Shown here one piece after another: positions 12,113 to 24,011 of a stretch of DNA of 64,000 nucleotides (its first letter is position 1; each line of letters begins with the position of its first letter). A program made the translations under genes and the position numbers. The stretch lies in NCBI GenBank assembly GCA_003956705.1, contig QZCP01000830.1, positions 62,001-126,000 of the forward strand, read 5' to 3'. This DNA is from Brevipalpus yothersi. Taxonomy: Eukaryota; Arthropoda; Arachnida; Trombidiformes; Tenuipalpidae. Under the pieces are notes generated by a model, which saw nothing but the letters and a program-made list of their open reading frames with translations, did not search any database and was not told the DNA's origin.

Positions 12113-12575
12113 ATTTTGAATAAGATTCTATCGATACCGAAGTGATAGTCTTCTCCAAAGTCGTGCAAACTAATAGAAAAATATCGATGATTCCAGTTTT
12201 GTTTGATGAAAAAGTGGGCATCTATCTTACCTATGGACAATTATCTTCCTCTAACATTTCAAATTCATATATTTCTACCTATGATGGTAGCCATCCTCGA
12301 TTTGGTCACTCTTCTGGTGTTCCAAGGTTGGTGAATAAACAAGTTAAAGCGTGGAAAGTTTCAAGTATCAACGGAATGAAATCCCAAATAGGATCATAAT
12401 TCATAGCATTCATGACTGGATCAGGCTTCTGGAAATGAATGAAATTCATTAATATCAACAGATCATGCACTAAAATACGGACAAACTTCAGCCAACAATT
12501 TCCTTTCCTGTCTTGATCTTGACCGCAACACCTCGAGGATCTCGAACAGTGTCAGCAGAACTCTTGCTTCGACAT
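12113..12575 (-). pseudogene. Catalase relic R2 (B type)
   Basis: Fragments of a B-type catalase on the minus strand: the 5' part of exon 5, intron 4 and part of exon 4 (12113-12295), then exon 2 from the SSGVPRL segment through FHKPDP and SADTVRD (12296-12570). The piece between exon 4 and exon 2 is deleted. Frames are lost and many positions are substituted. The sequence is closest to the intact copy at 20.3-22.9 kb and is a decayed member of the second duplication unit. Confidence 0.78.
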
Positions 12576-12907
12576 AATTTTTCTTTACAACTTGCTAGAT
12601 GTGAAAATTTTACTGATGCAAGCGGGAATTGTGTAATCATGACCATGTCAATCTTTCCTTTTTTCTCATGTTTCCCATGCTCGAAGAATCTTCATGTTGA
12701 ATATTCACTCATCGGATGAGTTACAGTTCTTTTGCTAAGTTCAAAAAAGTTCGATCATAAAGTAGAGAAAAAGAATTCAACGAGATTGTTTATTTGAGAG
12801 AATTTCTTTTGTTAGATAAGTGAAAGACTTGAATCTGAACTCAATTTGTGGTATTGATGGAATTCGAATAACAGATTGAAGATTCGATAATTGAATATGA
12901 TAAGAAT

Positions 12908-14757
12908 GAGTTCTTAAAGAATTACTTGACTAGATTCAATTAAATGGGAAAACTAGATTCAATTCCAGATCTATTAGTTCTTACATTTTTTAGAAGAAAA
13001 AAGTTTTCATCCTCCTAACGTTATCTACGTTCTTTTGATAATAACCGTTCAACTCAAGTGTCATTATATATCTCTAAATTTAATTTAATTTACAACAATT
13101 GTGACTGAATAATCAGTTTAGAAACTCTAAACGATCAAGAAAAACGCTCTCCAACAATTTAAAATGATTTCTATTGATTTTTGTATTATTATAATAAGTT
13201 TGAAAAATATTTTGAGATCAGAAAAAGCATACGCAAAAATGTGTACACAATTTTACAAAACTTTAGCTACGACGCTAGTACAGTCAGTCGAAGTGAATAA
13301 AGGCCAGAGAAAAACTTGGAGAAAATTGATACATGAATGTTAAGAAATCATTCACGAACATTTGAATACACATATACAGGCTCGAATCTTAGAATAAATT
13401 GGGTTGTAGCAAGAAAAGGAAGGTTTGATCGGAATATCACGAAGGTCACATGATAGTTCTGGAACCGACTTTTGAGTCAGGCTATGGAGTGATTGAGTAA
13501 GTCTGATTATGACGATTCGGGATAGAAATGATAAAAATTCAATGATGTACTCAATACTTTGTGGATCCACCATCAGATCAAAAATTCGTTTGTGCAGCGA
13601 TTTATACAGATTCTGGATAATCTCAATATGAATTCCTACCCATTCAGATTCAATTGCCTTTTTTAGTTTCAATTTCGATTCAAATTGTTTACCATTAGCG
13701 TACACTCTTCGAGCCAGAATTTCCCAGAGGTATTTCATTTGATTAAAATATGAACTCCTCGCTGACCAGCCGAGAACTATGATATTCTGATTATGCAACC
13801 CTCGCACAATGGAAGTGGAATGATGAATTGAAGCATTGTCTTGTTCAAAAATCCAATTCACACCCAATCATCGGGGCTATTGGTAGAAGATGGGATTCCA
13901 GAACTTTTTGATACATATAAGATTCCATATTCCTATCAATGAAGGCTATATCGCTAAGACTACTGAAACTTAAGGCTGCCAATATCATAACCGATCACCC
14001 AGCAAATTATCTCTTCGATAAAAATTCTTTTTCTCTTCGTGAATCGTGTCACTAGTAACTGAATCCATCAACTAATCGTTCGATCAAATTATGCTGTATA
14101 CAGTTGATTTGGAAATTTTTCTGTTAAGTAGAGTGATAATTTTCCTCACTGATTTGTTTTCGTTAATGTAAGCGAAAAAATTTGTCGTTTATCACGTTCA
14201 GAATAGCTCTCTCTCCTTCTTTTAGCCTTTTTTTGCACCATAATTTCCTTCATTCGCAGCATTATTCCACCAACACATCTCGAGCAATTGATTTTGATAG
14301 CAATTTGGTTGAGAGAAACTCCTTGATCTAAAAATGAATCTATCTGGCCACTTCCATATTCATTGAGCTTAAGACCACGACCCATCATGAAAAATTTGGA
14401 TGAAAGGCCAATCAAAACTTACATATATGCAGTTGAATGTTTGAAAAATGTTCTTGACACCAAAAGTGCCCAAGAAAAGAAGTTAAAATCAAATAAATCA
14501 TCTCAAAATCATGAAGCTTCAAGCTGACAGTTCTCATTACTCAATTTGAAAAATTTCTGTGTATATTAAAAACGCTCGAAAATGTTGATCGCCAGAGGAG
14601 ATGAAAATGTCCCTGAAAGCAGCTTACAATTCTACTTTGAAGAACAAAATGCAAATTTTGGTCAATTTTATCAATTTCATGATAACATTTACTTGGATAG
14701 ACTGTATCTATGGGGAAAATGTATTGTAAAAGTTTGATTGTTCATTCTTTATAAGTC
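12908..14757. mobile_element. 1.85 kb insertion between array flank and catalase copy 3
   Basis: The 3' flanks of the A-type catalases normally read ...CAGATTGAAAAT...GAG, then TTGATGGATAAATCTATG at the stop codon. Here the flank stops near 12907 (AAGAATGAG) and resumes at about 14758 (TGAATGGATCTATG). The inserted DNA carries a Tc1/mariner transposase remnant. I could not identify terminal inverted repeats, so the exact ends and the type of event are uncertain; more than one insertion is possible. Confidence 0.6.
13352..14385 (-). pseudogene. Tc1/mariner-type transposase, broken
   Basis: DNA transposase relic. The N-terminal helix-turn-helix part starts at 14385 (MGRGLKLNEY...GQIDSFLDQGVSL...IAIKINCSRC) and runs to about 14146. 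The DDE catalytic part survives at 13352-13867, with FEQDNASIHHS (a catalytic Asp region) and the WSARSSYFNQMKYLWEILARRVY block. In intact relatives that block reads WPARSPDLNPIENLW. The central catalytic region between them has lost its frame. Family assignment is firm from the two motif blocks. The element cannot encode an active enzyme as read. Confidence 0.85.
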
Positions 14758-14768
14758 AATGAATGGAT

Positions 14769-16701
14769 CTATGATTTCTGAATTTTTTCAAGTGCATCTC
14801 GTAAAGATTCATAATAATCTTTATGGACTTTCTTCAATTGATCTAGAAGCCGATTCTGTATGAACTTTTTAGCTCTTGAAACATGTGGAGCCATATTAGA
14901 GATGAGATGCTTTTGATCACGTGATGATAAACTTTCCCAAAATTGCCCAACCTAAATGACATATGAGGTTCTGATAAATTGCTTTATGAGATATTATGAT
15001 CAATCTTACCTGTGAATAATTGTCCTCATTTAGGGTATTGAATCGATCAATTTCTACTTTGGAACTTATGGTCTCCAGACTCTCTTTTGGTGGACGCATT
15101 GATCGATCTTCTCGAGCTTTTCCAAACGAGTTGGGAAAGTAGTTAGGCTCATCAGAGAAATTCTTATCAAAAACACACTTTCCATCACGAAGAGTAGGAG
15201 TCACTAGTTTAAGTGCACGATTTACCGGGATCTTGAAATGATTCACCCCGAGACTGGAAAATAATCGAATCTCAATCAGCATCTTATAAAAATTCTGAAT
15301 TCAATAGTACTTACCGGTATGTTTGGGCATCATGGTAAGAAAAAAGTCGCCCTTGAAGTGTTTTATCAACCGAAGGTTCTATTCCCGGTATCAGGTTGGC
15401 AGGATTGAATATTGCTTGCTCTACTTGAGCAAAAAAATTTTTGGGATTGCGATTGAGGACCAGTTTACCAGCTTCAACTAGAGGGAATTTTTTCGTTGGC
15501 CATTTCTGTAAAATTGGAAAGTGAAAATGGCCAAGAATATCTTCCAATCATGCGTAAACAGGACTGAACTTTACTTGCCTTAGTTACATCAAAAGGATTG
15601 TATTTCCAATCTCTTGCTTGCTCTTCAGACATCATCTGCATGTAAAAAGTCCATGATGGATACTTTTTTTCCTCAATGGCATTGTAGAGATCTAGAGCTG
15701 AATATGTGGGATCGGTACCTGCTAACTTGGTGGCCTGAGCTTGAGTTAAATTTCTTACTCCTTGATCAGTGCGGAACTGGAATTTAGCGAATGTTACTTT
15801 CCCTTCGGAATTGATCAATCTGAAAATATTTATAGCGAATCCATTCATATATCTGTAACCATCTGGTGTTCCAAGATCACTGAACACATGAGAAATAGCG
15901 TGCAAAGTTTCAGGAACCAATGTAATGTAGTCCCAAAACGAATCAAAGTTTATGGAATCTGTTTTCGGATCAGGCTTTTGAGTATGAACGAAACTGACGA
16001 ATCTGAGAGGATCTCGAACAAAAAAAACTGGAATGTCCAAGCCAACAATGTCCCAATTTCCTTCATTCGTCTTAATCTTGACGGCAAAACCTCGAGCATC
16101 TCGAACAGTGTCAGCAGAACCTTTGCTCGGACCAGGGATTGAAAATCTTACAACAACGGGGAACCTTTTACCTTCTGCACTGAATAACTGTGCCTTGCAA
16201 AACTTTTTAATGACTTCAGTATTGGTAGGCTCGAAATATCCAAAAGCCCCAGAACCTCTAGCATGGACAACACGTTCAGGAATACGTTCTCGGTTGAAAT
16301 GGTTCATTTCTTCAGTAAATAACATATCTTCGAGCAACTGTGGACCATATCTACCAGCAGTAAGGGAATTCTTTTTATCCCATATAGTGCCACCTCCAAG
16401 GTCGGTGAAAAAATAATTATCAAGGTAACTTCTCTCTGGTATCGATGAATTTGTCTCTTTATCTGTTCTGCTGTGCGAATAAAACTTTGGTAGATCTTCA
16501 TCTGGATGAATAGCATCATATTCTGACCAATATTTATCTGCGGAATCCTCCACATTAGAATTTTCCTGGAAATGATAAATAATAAATAAATATGATCAAA
16601 CACATTTATCGAAGGAATTTTTCCCCCGGAGCTTCGCTCACCAAGCAATCTGTCGTAACGAGACAGTAAAAAAAAGCAAAAAAAATAATTCCTCTCTCCA
16701 T
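14769..16701 (-). CDS. Secreted catalase-like protein, copy 3 (A type)
   Basis: Predicted 554 aa. Exons are 16642-16701 (signal peptide MERGIIFFAFFY...), 15579-16565, 15315-15505, 15010-15253 and 14769-14951. Distal His is in RVVHARG and the proximal Tyr in RLFSYHD. The Asn position is Leu (VGLDIP). The PVFFVRDP segment is intact. Intron 2 starts AAG|GCAAGT (GC donor) and the first intron starts GTGAGC. The stop codon lies directly beside the Tc1-bearing insertion, so polyadenylation signals may differ from its sisters. It ends IQKS with no peroxisomal signal. Confidence 0.92.
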
Positions 16702-16840
16702 GGGAAATTTTTTTTGTTCTTCAATTGTATGAAATAACAAAAATTTTAATGATGTGGAATAGTGTATTTCAGAAGTGCAACTAAGTGCAATCCAATTGGG
16801 TAGAGATTTTAATTGTAAAAAAAAATCTGCTGTCTGATTA

Positions 16841-16864
16841 CTTCTGATACCACATGCTATCATC
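16841..16864 (-). promoter_or_regulatory. Conserved upstream block of catalase copy 3
   Basis: TGATACCACATGCTATCATC lies about 140-165 bp upstream of the start codon and is a slightly diverged version of the block shared by the four A-type copies. Confidence 0.35.
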
Positions 16865-17129
16865 ACAAAACTATGACGTGAATGCTAATCACAAGTGATT
16901 CATGTTGATTTAGGGAGAGCACAAAGTTCAACAACCACATGAAATTGTGAATAAATTCTCTCCTCAGCAAGAACAAATGAACTTAATCAAGCATTAGTTA
17001 GATCAAAACCTCATTTGTGATTCAGATTCTAGCTTGTGTTCTAAAGTTTTTCTCACCAAAAGCTAGAAAAAAAGATACATGAATGAGTAGAAATATTTGA
17101 AATGCTCCTACAAGAAATGGAAACGTAAT

Positions 17130-17455
17130 TCATCAACTGAAGGCTATATTCCTGGTATCAGATTTGCTGGATTATATTCCCCTTGCTCTTCTTCAGCGAA
17201 AAAATTCCCTATGACTTGATTGGAGTGCAAATGAAATCTTCCAAAAGTCACCTTTCCCTAAGAATCAACCAATTCGAGAGTATTTATGCTTAATCCATTG
17301 ATATATCTGTAACCATGTGGTGTTCTTAGATCGGTGAATGGATGAGACATGTAAAGTTTCACGAACCAATGAGATATAGCCCAAATACGAATAATAGTTT
17401 GTTGCATCTGTTTTGGATCTGAACAATGTCAATAAAACCTTTGTTTCGACACAAT
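17130..17455 (-). pseudogene. Catalase relic R3 (B type, exon 3 fused to exon 2)
   Basis: The same structure as relic R0 at 4.55 kb: an exon 3 fragment joined at CTTGATTGG to mid exon 2, and then an exon 2 fragment ending near the SKGSADT segment. The shared junction shows that R0 and R3 descend from one already deleted copy, which was later duplicated. No open frame remains. The 3' flank block of the next A-type gene follows from about 17455. Confidence 0.75.
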
Positions 17456-17802
17456 TTACTCTTACAACTTGCTAGCTGAGATAATTTTACTGGTGCAAGC
17501 AGAAACTGGGTAATCAAGATCATGTCAATCTTTCTCTTTGTTCCCGAGTTCAATAATTCTGTACGGTTAATATTCACTGATGGAAAGAGTTGAAAGTTCC
17601 CTCGATAGACTCAAAAAATTTTATCGCTGAATAGAGACAAAGAATTTGGCAAGATTAGTAATTCATTCTCTATACTTTCTTTTGTCCCGTGATTGGATTA
17701 CTTGAATCTCAACTCAAGGTTTGTAGTATTGAGTGAAATTCGAATAACAGATTAAAAATTCGGTAGTTAGATAGATACTACGACCTGAATTGATGGATAA
17801 AT

Positions 17803-19741
17803 CTATGATTTGTGAATTTTTTCAAGCGCATCTCGTAATGATTCATAATAATCTTTGTGAACTTTCTTCAATTGATCTAGGAGCCGATTCTGTATAAACT
17901 TTTTGGCTTTTGAAACATGTGAAGCCATATTAGAGATGAGATGCTTTTTATCTCGAGGTGAGAGACTTTCCCAAAATTGTCCAACCTAAGTGGAAAATGA
18001 GGTTGTGATAAATTGCTTTATGAGATATCATGATTAATCTTACCTGTGAATAATTGTCCTCATTCAAGCTATTGAATCGATCGAATTCTACTTTGGTTGT
18101 TATGGTCTTCATACTCTTTCGCAGTGGACGCTTTGATGGATCTTCTCGAGCTTTGCCGAATGAGTTGGGAAAGTAGGTAGGTTCATCAGAAAACTTTTTA
18201 TCAAAAACACATATTCCATCACGAAGAGTTGGAGTAACTAGTTTAAGTGCACGATTTATCGGGATCTTGAAATTATTAACACCCAGACTGGGAAACAATC
18301 GAATTTTACTCAGTATCTAATAAAAGTTCTATCTGCTCAATAGTACTTACCGATGTCCTTGAGCATCATGATAAGCAACAAGTCTCCCTTGAAGTATCTT
18401 GTCAGCTGATCCTTCGATTCCTGGTATCAAGTTGGCTGGGTTGAATATTGTTTGCTCTACTTGAGCAAAATAATTTTTGGGATTACGATTGAGCACCATT
18501 TTACCAGCTTCAATTAGAGGGAATTTTTTTGTTGGCCATTTCTGAATAATCGAAAACGATGAGCAAGAATATCTCTTTTCATTTAGACGTAACAAGGACC
18601 ACTAAACTTATTTAACTTGCCTTAGTTTCATCGAAAGCATTGTATTCCCAATCTCTTGCTTGCTCCAAAGACATCATCTGAATATAAAAAGTCCATGAAG
18701 GATACTTCCCTTTCTTTATGGCATTGTAGAGATCTAGAGTTGAATATCTAGGATCGGTACCTGCCAACTTGGTTGCCTGGGCTTGAGTTAAATTTCTTAC
18801 TCCTTGATCAGTGCGGAAGTGAAATCGACCAAATGTTACTTTCCCTTCGGAATTGATCAATCTAAAAGTATTTATACTGAATCCATTCATATATCTGTAA
18901 CCATCTGGTGTTCCAAGATCGGTGAATAGATGAGATACAGCGTGTAAAGTCTCAGGAACCAATGAAATGAAGTCCCAATACGAATCATAGTTTGTTGCAT
19001 CTGTTTTTGGATCAGGCTTTTGAGAGTGAATGAAATTAAAGAATCTCAGAGAATCTCGAACAAAAAACACAGGGAAATCCAACCCAACAATGTCCCAATT
19101 TCCTTCATCAGTCTTGATCTTGACGGCGAACCCTCGAGGATCTCGAACAGTGTCAGCAGAGCCTTTGCTCTGAATAACCGTTGAAAATCTGACGACAACG
19201 GGAAACCTTTTACCTTTTGCCCTGAATAACGGTGCCTTGCAAAACTTGCTAATCACTTCAGTATTGGTAGGCTCAAAATATCCAAAAGCACCAGAACCTC
19301 GAGCATGAACAACACGTTCTGGGACACGTTCTCGATTGAAATGGTTCATTTCTTCGGTGAATAACATATCTTCGAGCAACTGTGGACCATATCTACCAGC
19401 GGTGAGAGAATTCAACTTGTCCCATATTGTACCACCTCCCAGATCGGTGAAAAAATAATTATCATGATAACCTCTTTCTGGTATTGATGAATTTGTCTCA
19501 ATATCTGTTCTGCTGTGTGAATCAAACTTCAGTAGATCTTCATCTGGATAAATAGCATCAAATTCAGACCAATATTTATCCGCAAAATCCTCCACATCAG
19601 AATTTTCCTGGATATAATAAATTATAATCATGATTAAACACATCAATTGAGAGAAATTTTTTTGTCAAAAACTTCACTTACCAAGCAATCAATCCTAACG
19701 ACACAATAAACTAGAGCAAACAGAACAATTGCCTTCTCCAT
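17803..19741 (-). CDS. Secreted catalase-like protein, copy 4 (A type)
   Basis: Predicted 554 aa. Exons are 19682-19741 (signal peptide MEKAIVLFALVY...), 18621-19607, 18351-18541, 18044-18287 and 17803-17985. Distal His is in RVVHARG and the proximal Tyr in RLVAYHD. The Asn position is Leu (VGLDFP), and this copy has VRDSLRF where the sisters have VRDPLRF. Intron 2 starts AAG|GCAAGT (GC donor). It stands next to the intact B-type copy with only 600 bp between them, and appears to be the only unit of the array that keeps both members. It ends in IQKS. Confidence 0.92.
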
Positions 19742-19896
19742 AGGAATTTCTTTTAGTGGCAGAATCATATGGTATGAGAATGAATATTCTGTGATGTAGA
19801 ATAGTGTACTCCACAAATGCAACTGAACTGTTATCCTTATTGGGCAGAGATTTTAAATTTGAAATCGAAGCGATTGTGTAAAGAAATCTGCTGATG

Positions 19897-19920
19897 ACTG
19901 CTAATGACACATGCTATGAT
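19897..19920 (-). promoter_or_regulatory. Conserved upstream block of catalase copy 4
   Basis: GCTAATGACACATGCTATGA lies about 155-180 bp upstream of the start codon, one base different from copies 1 and 2. Confidence 0.4.
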
Positions 19921-20340
19921 CAAAGAACTGTGACCTGAATGCTTATCACATGTGGAAAATGATTCCAGGAGAGCACAAAATTGACCAATCACATAAAATC
20001 ATGAGTATATTCTCTCCTCTGTAAGAGTAAATGAACTTAATGGAAGATTTATTAGTTCAACACCTCATTTGAGATTCAAACTCTAGCTTGTGTTGTTCTA
20101 GAGTTTTTTTTTATACCAAAAGATATAAATATTGAAAATAAGATGCATTAAGCAGTCGAGATGTATGAAATGCTTCTGCCAGAAATGAAAATATGAGAAT
20201 AAAGAGATAAAACACAGTAATATTGAAGATAGCAAAAAACCGCTTTGATTTGTTAGAGATTGAATTCCTTCTTGAAAATTTCAATGATATATGTTTTTTC
20301 TTTCAGACGGAATTCCAATGTCTTTTTTGATGGCAACACT

Positions 20341-22881
20341 CTATGGTTTTCGCATTTTGTTGAGAGCAATTCGTAGAGATTGGTAATAATCTAGATGAAT
20401 TTTCTTGATATGATCTAGAACTCGAGTCTGAATGAATTTTTGAGCATTAGATAGATGAGCAGCCATATTAAAAATAAGATTTTGTCGATCTCGAGGTGAT
20501 AGGCTTTCCCAAAGTTGTCCGACCTAATCGAAAAGTACCAATTGTTCCAGTTTCGTTTGATAAAAAAGTGAACATCCATCTCACCTGTGAATAATTGTCC
20601 TCCTCCAATGTGTCAAATCGACTTATTTCTACCTTCGATGGTAGCCACCACCGACTTGGCCTACTTGTTCGATCTTCACGAGCTCGACCAAAAGAATTGG
20701 GAAAATAATTGGGTTCATCAGGAAATTTTGTATCAAATACCCAAGGTCCATCCCGTAATGTTGGTGTAACCAGATTTAATGGTCGATTGATGGGAATTTT
20801 GAAATGATTTGGACCAAGTCTAATGGAGAAAGATTCAATGAAAATAGAGAATTTCTTGAAATAATGAACAAAACTAACCGATATGAATGAGCATCATGAT
20901 AGGCAAAAAGTCGACCCTGAAGTAATTTATCAACTGAGGGCTCTATTCCCGGTATCAGATTCGCTGGATTATATGCCACTTGTTCCACTTCGGCGAAAAA
21001 ATTCCTTGGATTCCGATTGAGCACAATTCTTCCGGCTTCTATGAGTGGAAATTTTTCTGGCCAGATCTGAATAAATCAATCAGTTAAATATGTTATCAAT
21101 GAATATACCTTTCTGGAGAAATCCACTTACCTTCGTAGGATCGAAAGGGTTGTATTTCCATTCTTTGGCTTGTTCTTGGGTCATTATCTGAATGTACAAA
21201 GTCCATGCTGGATATCTTCCCTTTTGTATTGCCATGAAAAGATCTTCAGTAGCATATTCAGCATTGTAACCGGCTATTTTGGTGGCTTGTATCATCGTTA
21301 AATTTCTTATGCCTTGATTGGAAATCAAATGAAATCGACCAAAAGTAACTTTACCCTCTGAATTAACCAATTTAAAAGTGTCTATACTGAATCCGTGCAT
21401 ATATCTATATCCATCTGGTGTTCCAAGATCGGTGAATAGATAAGTTACAGCGTGGAAAGTTTCCGGTACCAACGAAATGAAATCCCAAATAGAGTCATAA
21501 TTTATAGTATTTGTTACTGGATCAGGCTTTTGGGAATGAATGAAATTCATGAATCTCAACGGATCACGTACAAAAAATACCGGCAAACTTAAGCCAACAA
21601 TGTCCCAATTTCCTTCATCTGTCTTAATTTTGACCGCAAAACCTCGAGGATCTCGAACAGTGTCAGCAGAACCTTTACTTCGAATTACTGTGGAAAATCT
21701 GACCACAACTGGAAACTGTTTACCTTGTTCATTAAATACCGATGCCTTACAATACATTCCAACACCTCCAGGATTGGTAGGCTCAAAATATCCAATAGCA
21801 CCAGCACCGCGAGCATGGACAACACGTTCTGGTATACGTTCCCGATTGAAGTGGTTCATTTCTTCGGTGAACAGAATATCTTCCAGTAGCTGTGGGCCTA
21901 TTTTACCAGCTGTCAGTGAATTAATTTTATTCCAAACAGGAGCACCACCCAGATCAGTGAAATATTCTTCACCCTCAAAACCTAATCCTCTCATCGGTAT
22001 CGGATTACCTTGAGAATCTGGCTCTTTGGGAGCTCGAGCAGCTCGAATTTTGGATTGACTAAAGCTACTATTAGCCAATGCTGTCGGTATTTGGGTTGGT
22101 TCATATTCTTCATCTCGATGTACAATATTCAATGTGAGCTCTTGTACAGTTCCATTTTCCTGTGTTTGTTAAGAAGATCCAATGTATTAGCTTAGGTTTA
22201 GTTATTTTTAGGCAAAATTCCAGTGAAGTCAAGCTGCTAAAATTAATCATCACCCGAGGTACTATTGGAAATTTTTTCATTTGCCGAAAATTTTTCCACA
22301 GAAGTAGAAATCAGTGAGAAACAAACAATAAGCTGTTCACAAGTACAAAGTCAAATCTCGAATCAATACGAAAAAAATTTTTATTACCGAGAAAAAAGTT
22401 TGAGAATAAGACAATCTCGGGCACCGGGTTTGAATTTTGCCAACAAACGGCCATAGGAACTAGGCCTTTGCCCCGTGTTTACCCAAGAGTGGCCATCTCT
22501 ACCATCCTGAAGCAATTTTGACTGTTTGTATACTTATTCATTAGGACTGATGTTTGCCTGAAGAAATGCCAAAACCAACTGGTCCCGATGAGCTATTGCC
22601 TCTCTCTTCCTCTCTCTTTATTGGTCATCTCTTGCTTATGTTCGAGATACATTTCAAGAAAGTGACCATAATAAAGCTCAAAAATGTAATCCGGATTAAA
22701 GATCAACTCTCTTTTCCTTTCTGGTCCTCATCTGATGAGTCCTCGGGAATCAATATTCCGGAAGTAAATTTGCTGAAGTGATTGAGAATTCAATTTCACT
22801 TACCGCTGAGCATTTTGCTGATGTTGGTGGAATGATGATGAAGCTTTGAACCAGAGAGACGATTAAAATGATCACTCTCAT
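20341..22881 (-). CDS. Secreted catalase-like protein, copy 5 (B type)
   Basis: Predicted 570 aa. Exons are 22804-22881 (26-residue signal peptide MRVIILIVSLVQS...), 21131-22159, 20879-21066, 20585-20819 and 20341-20523. Distal His is in RVVHARG and the proximal Tyr in RLFAYHD. The Asn position is Leu (VGLSLP). Intron 2 has an ordinary GT donor (AAG|GTAAGT). Intron 1 is 644 nt, against about 75 nt in the A type. The N-terminal segment before the catalase core is different (basic, SFSQSKIRAARAPK). This is the only intact B gene; the relics R0-R3 are its decayed paralogues. It ends MRKP, with no peroxisomal signal. Confidence 0.92.
22160..22803 (-). other. Intron 1 of catalase copy 5
   Basis: This 644 nt intron separates the signal-peptide exon (22804-22881) from exon 2. 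It contains a GC-richer stretch near 22410-22500 but no open frame or RNA I can support. Confidence 0.6.
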
Positions 22882-24011
22882 GAGAATATTGGTCAAAAAG
22901 ATTATTAAAACAAACCAAACACATTAAATCCAATTGAGTTCCACAATAGTTTAGCAATATGTTGATGAAATAAACTGACTTGATACACTGGTGCCATTGG
23001 ATATTAACAGAAGTTGAAATTAAACGAGACACGTCTTGTCAGCCAATTCTTGTCATCAATTGATTTCACAGTTGATACAGATCAACGAAATCAGCTTTCA
23101 CTGTTGATTAGATATTGATAGGAAACCAGTCAAGTTAAACATGTGTGATCAATATTGGATCAACAAAGATTAATCTTCGAAATTCGAAACTTTCTCACCC
23201 AAAACATCCGTAAACAAGATCTCATTTTTTTGGGGTACCAAAAACTTGCCGATAAAGTATGTTATATTTCTTTAATCGGAACGTCGTAAAAATATTCATT
23301 ACCTTAATAACGACCTTAATTGAGACAAATATCATAACAAATTAGTAGTCAAAATAATTAAGCTTTACTTCATCGATAACGTTCACTTTACAAAAGAGGT
23401 TTGACAGTCACTTGTCGAACGCATCATTATCAATCCCAATAAGTACTGTCGCCACGATTCAATAATTTTTGTTGATCAAATCAGCCCAAGTTCGTCTATC
23501 AAGGATCGATTGAAGTCGAAAAAGTTTGCAGCACAAAATATTTCCATTTTAAAGTGAGTGTTTTTTCTTTTTCGCTTTGTTTTGAGCTGAAATTGGCTTG
23601 AATATGACTTAAAATTTGTCTCTTTTTTTCATTCACCTGACTTCTGTTTGTACTGTTTGTATTGATTTTCTCTTTTTTTGGAGGAAAAATTCTAACATTC
23701 AATAATGAATATTACAATTTATTGTCAGACTATTCTTCTCACTCGCCAAATCGAGGGATAAGAAGTTGATCTATATCAATTAAATCAAATTTTAGTGTCC
23801 AAAATCATCTGATCCTAGGTCTTCTTTTTGATGGCCATTGGTAATCAATCGATCATATTTAATGGACCTCTCTTTACGACACCAAGATTGAATTGAGTTC
23901 ATGACTGACGAAGGAAGATAGGAAGAAAACCGATTGTTAATTTATGAGTAAAATTGGGGCAAAAATATTCATCAGAACATGTATTTATTATTTCAATAAT
24001 AATAATAATAA
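22882..24011. other. Intergenic stretch between catalase copies 5 and 6
   Basis: No coding sequence is recognised. The only simple repeat is an AAT/ATA run at 23998-24012 next to the stop of copy 6. Confidence 0.5.

Noticed and set aside
21540..22013. Plus-strand open frames opposite catalase exon 2
   Set aside because: The same antisense frame recurs in every copy (6349-6615, 10966-11193, 16033-16416), as expected from the codon pattern of a conserved sense gene.
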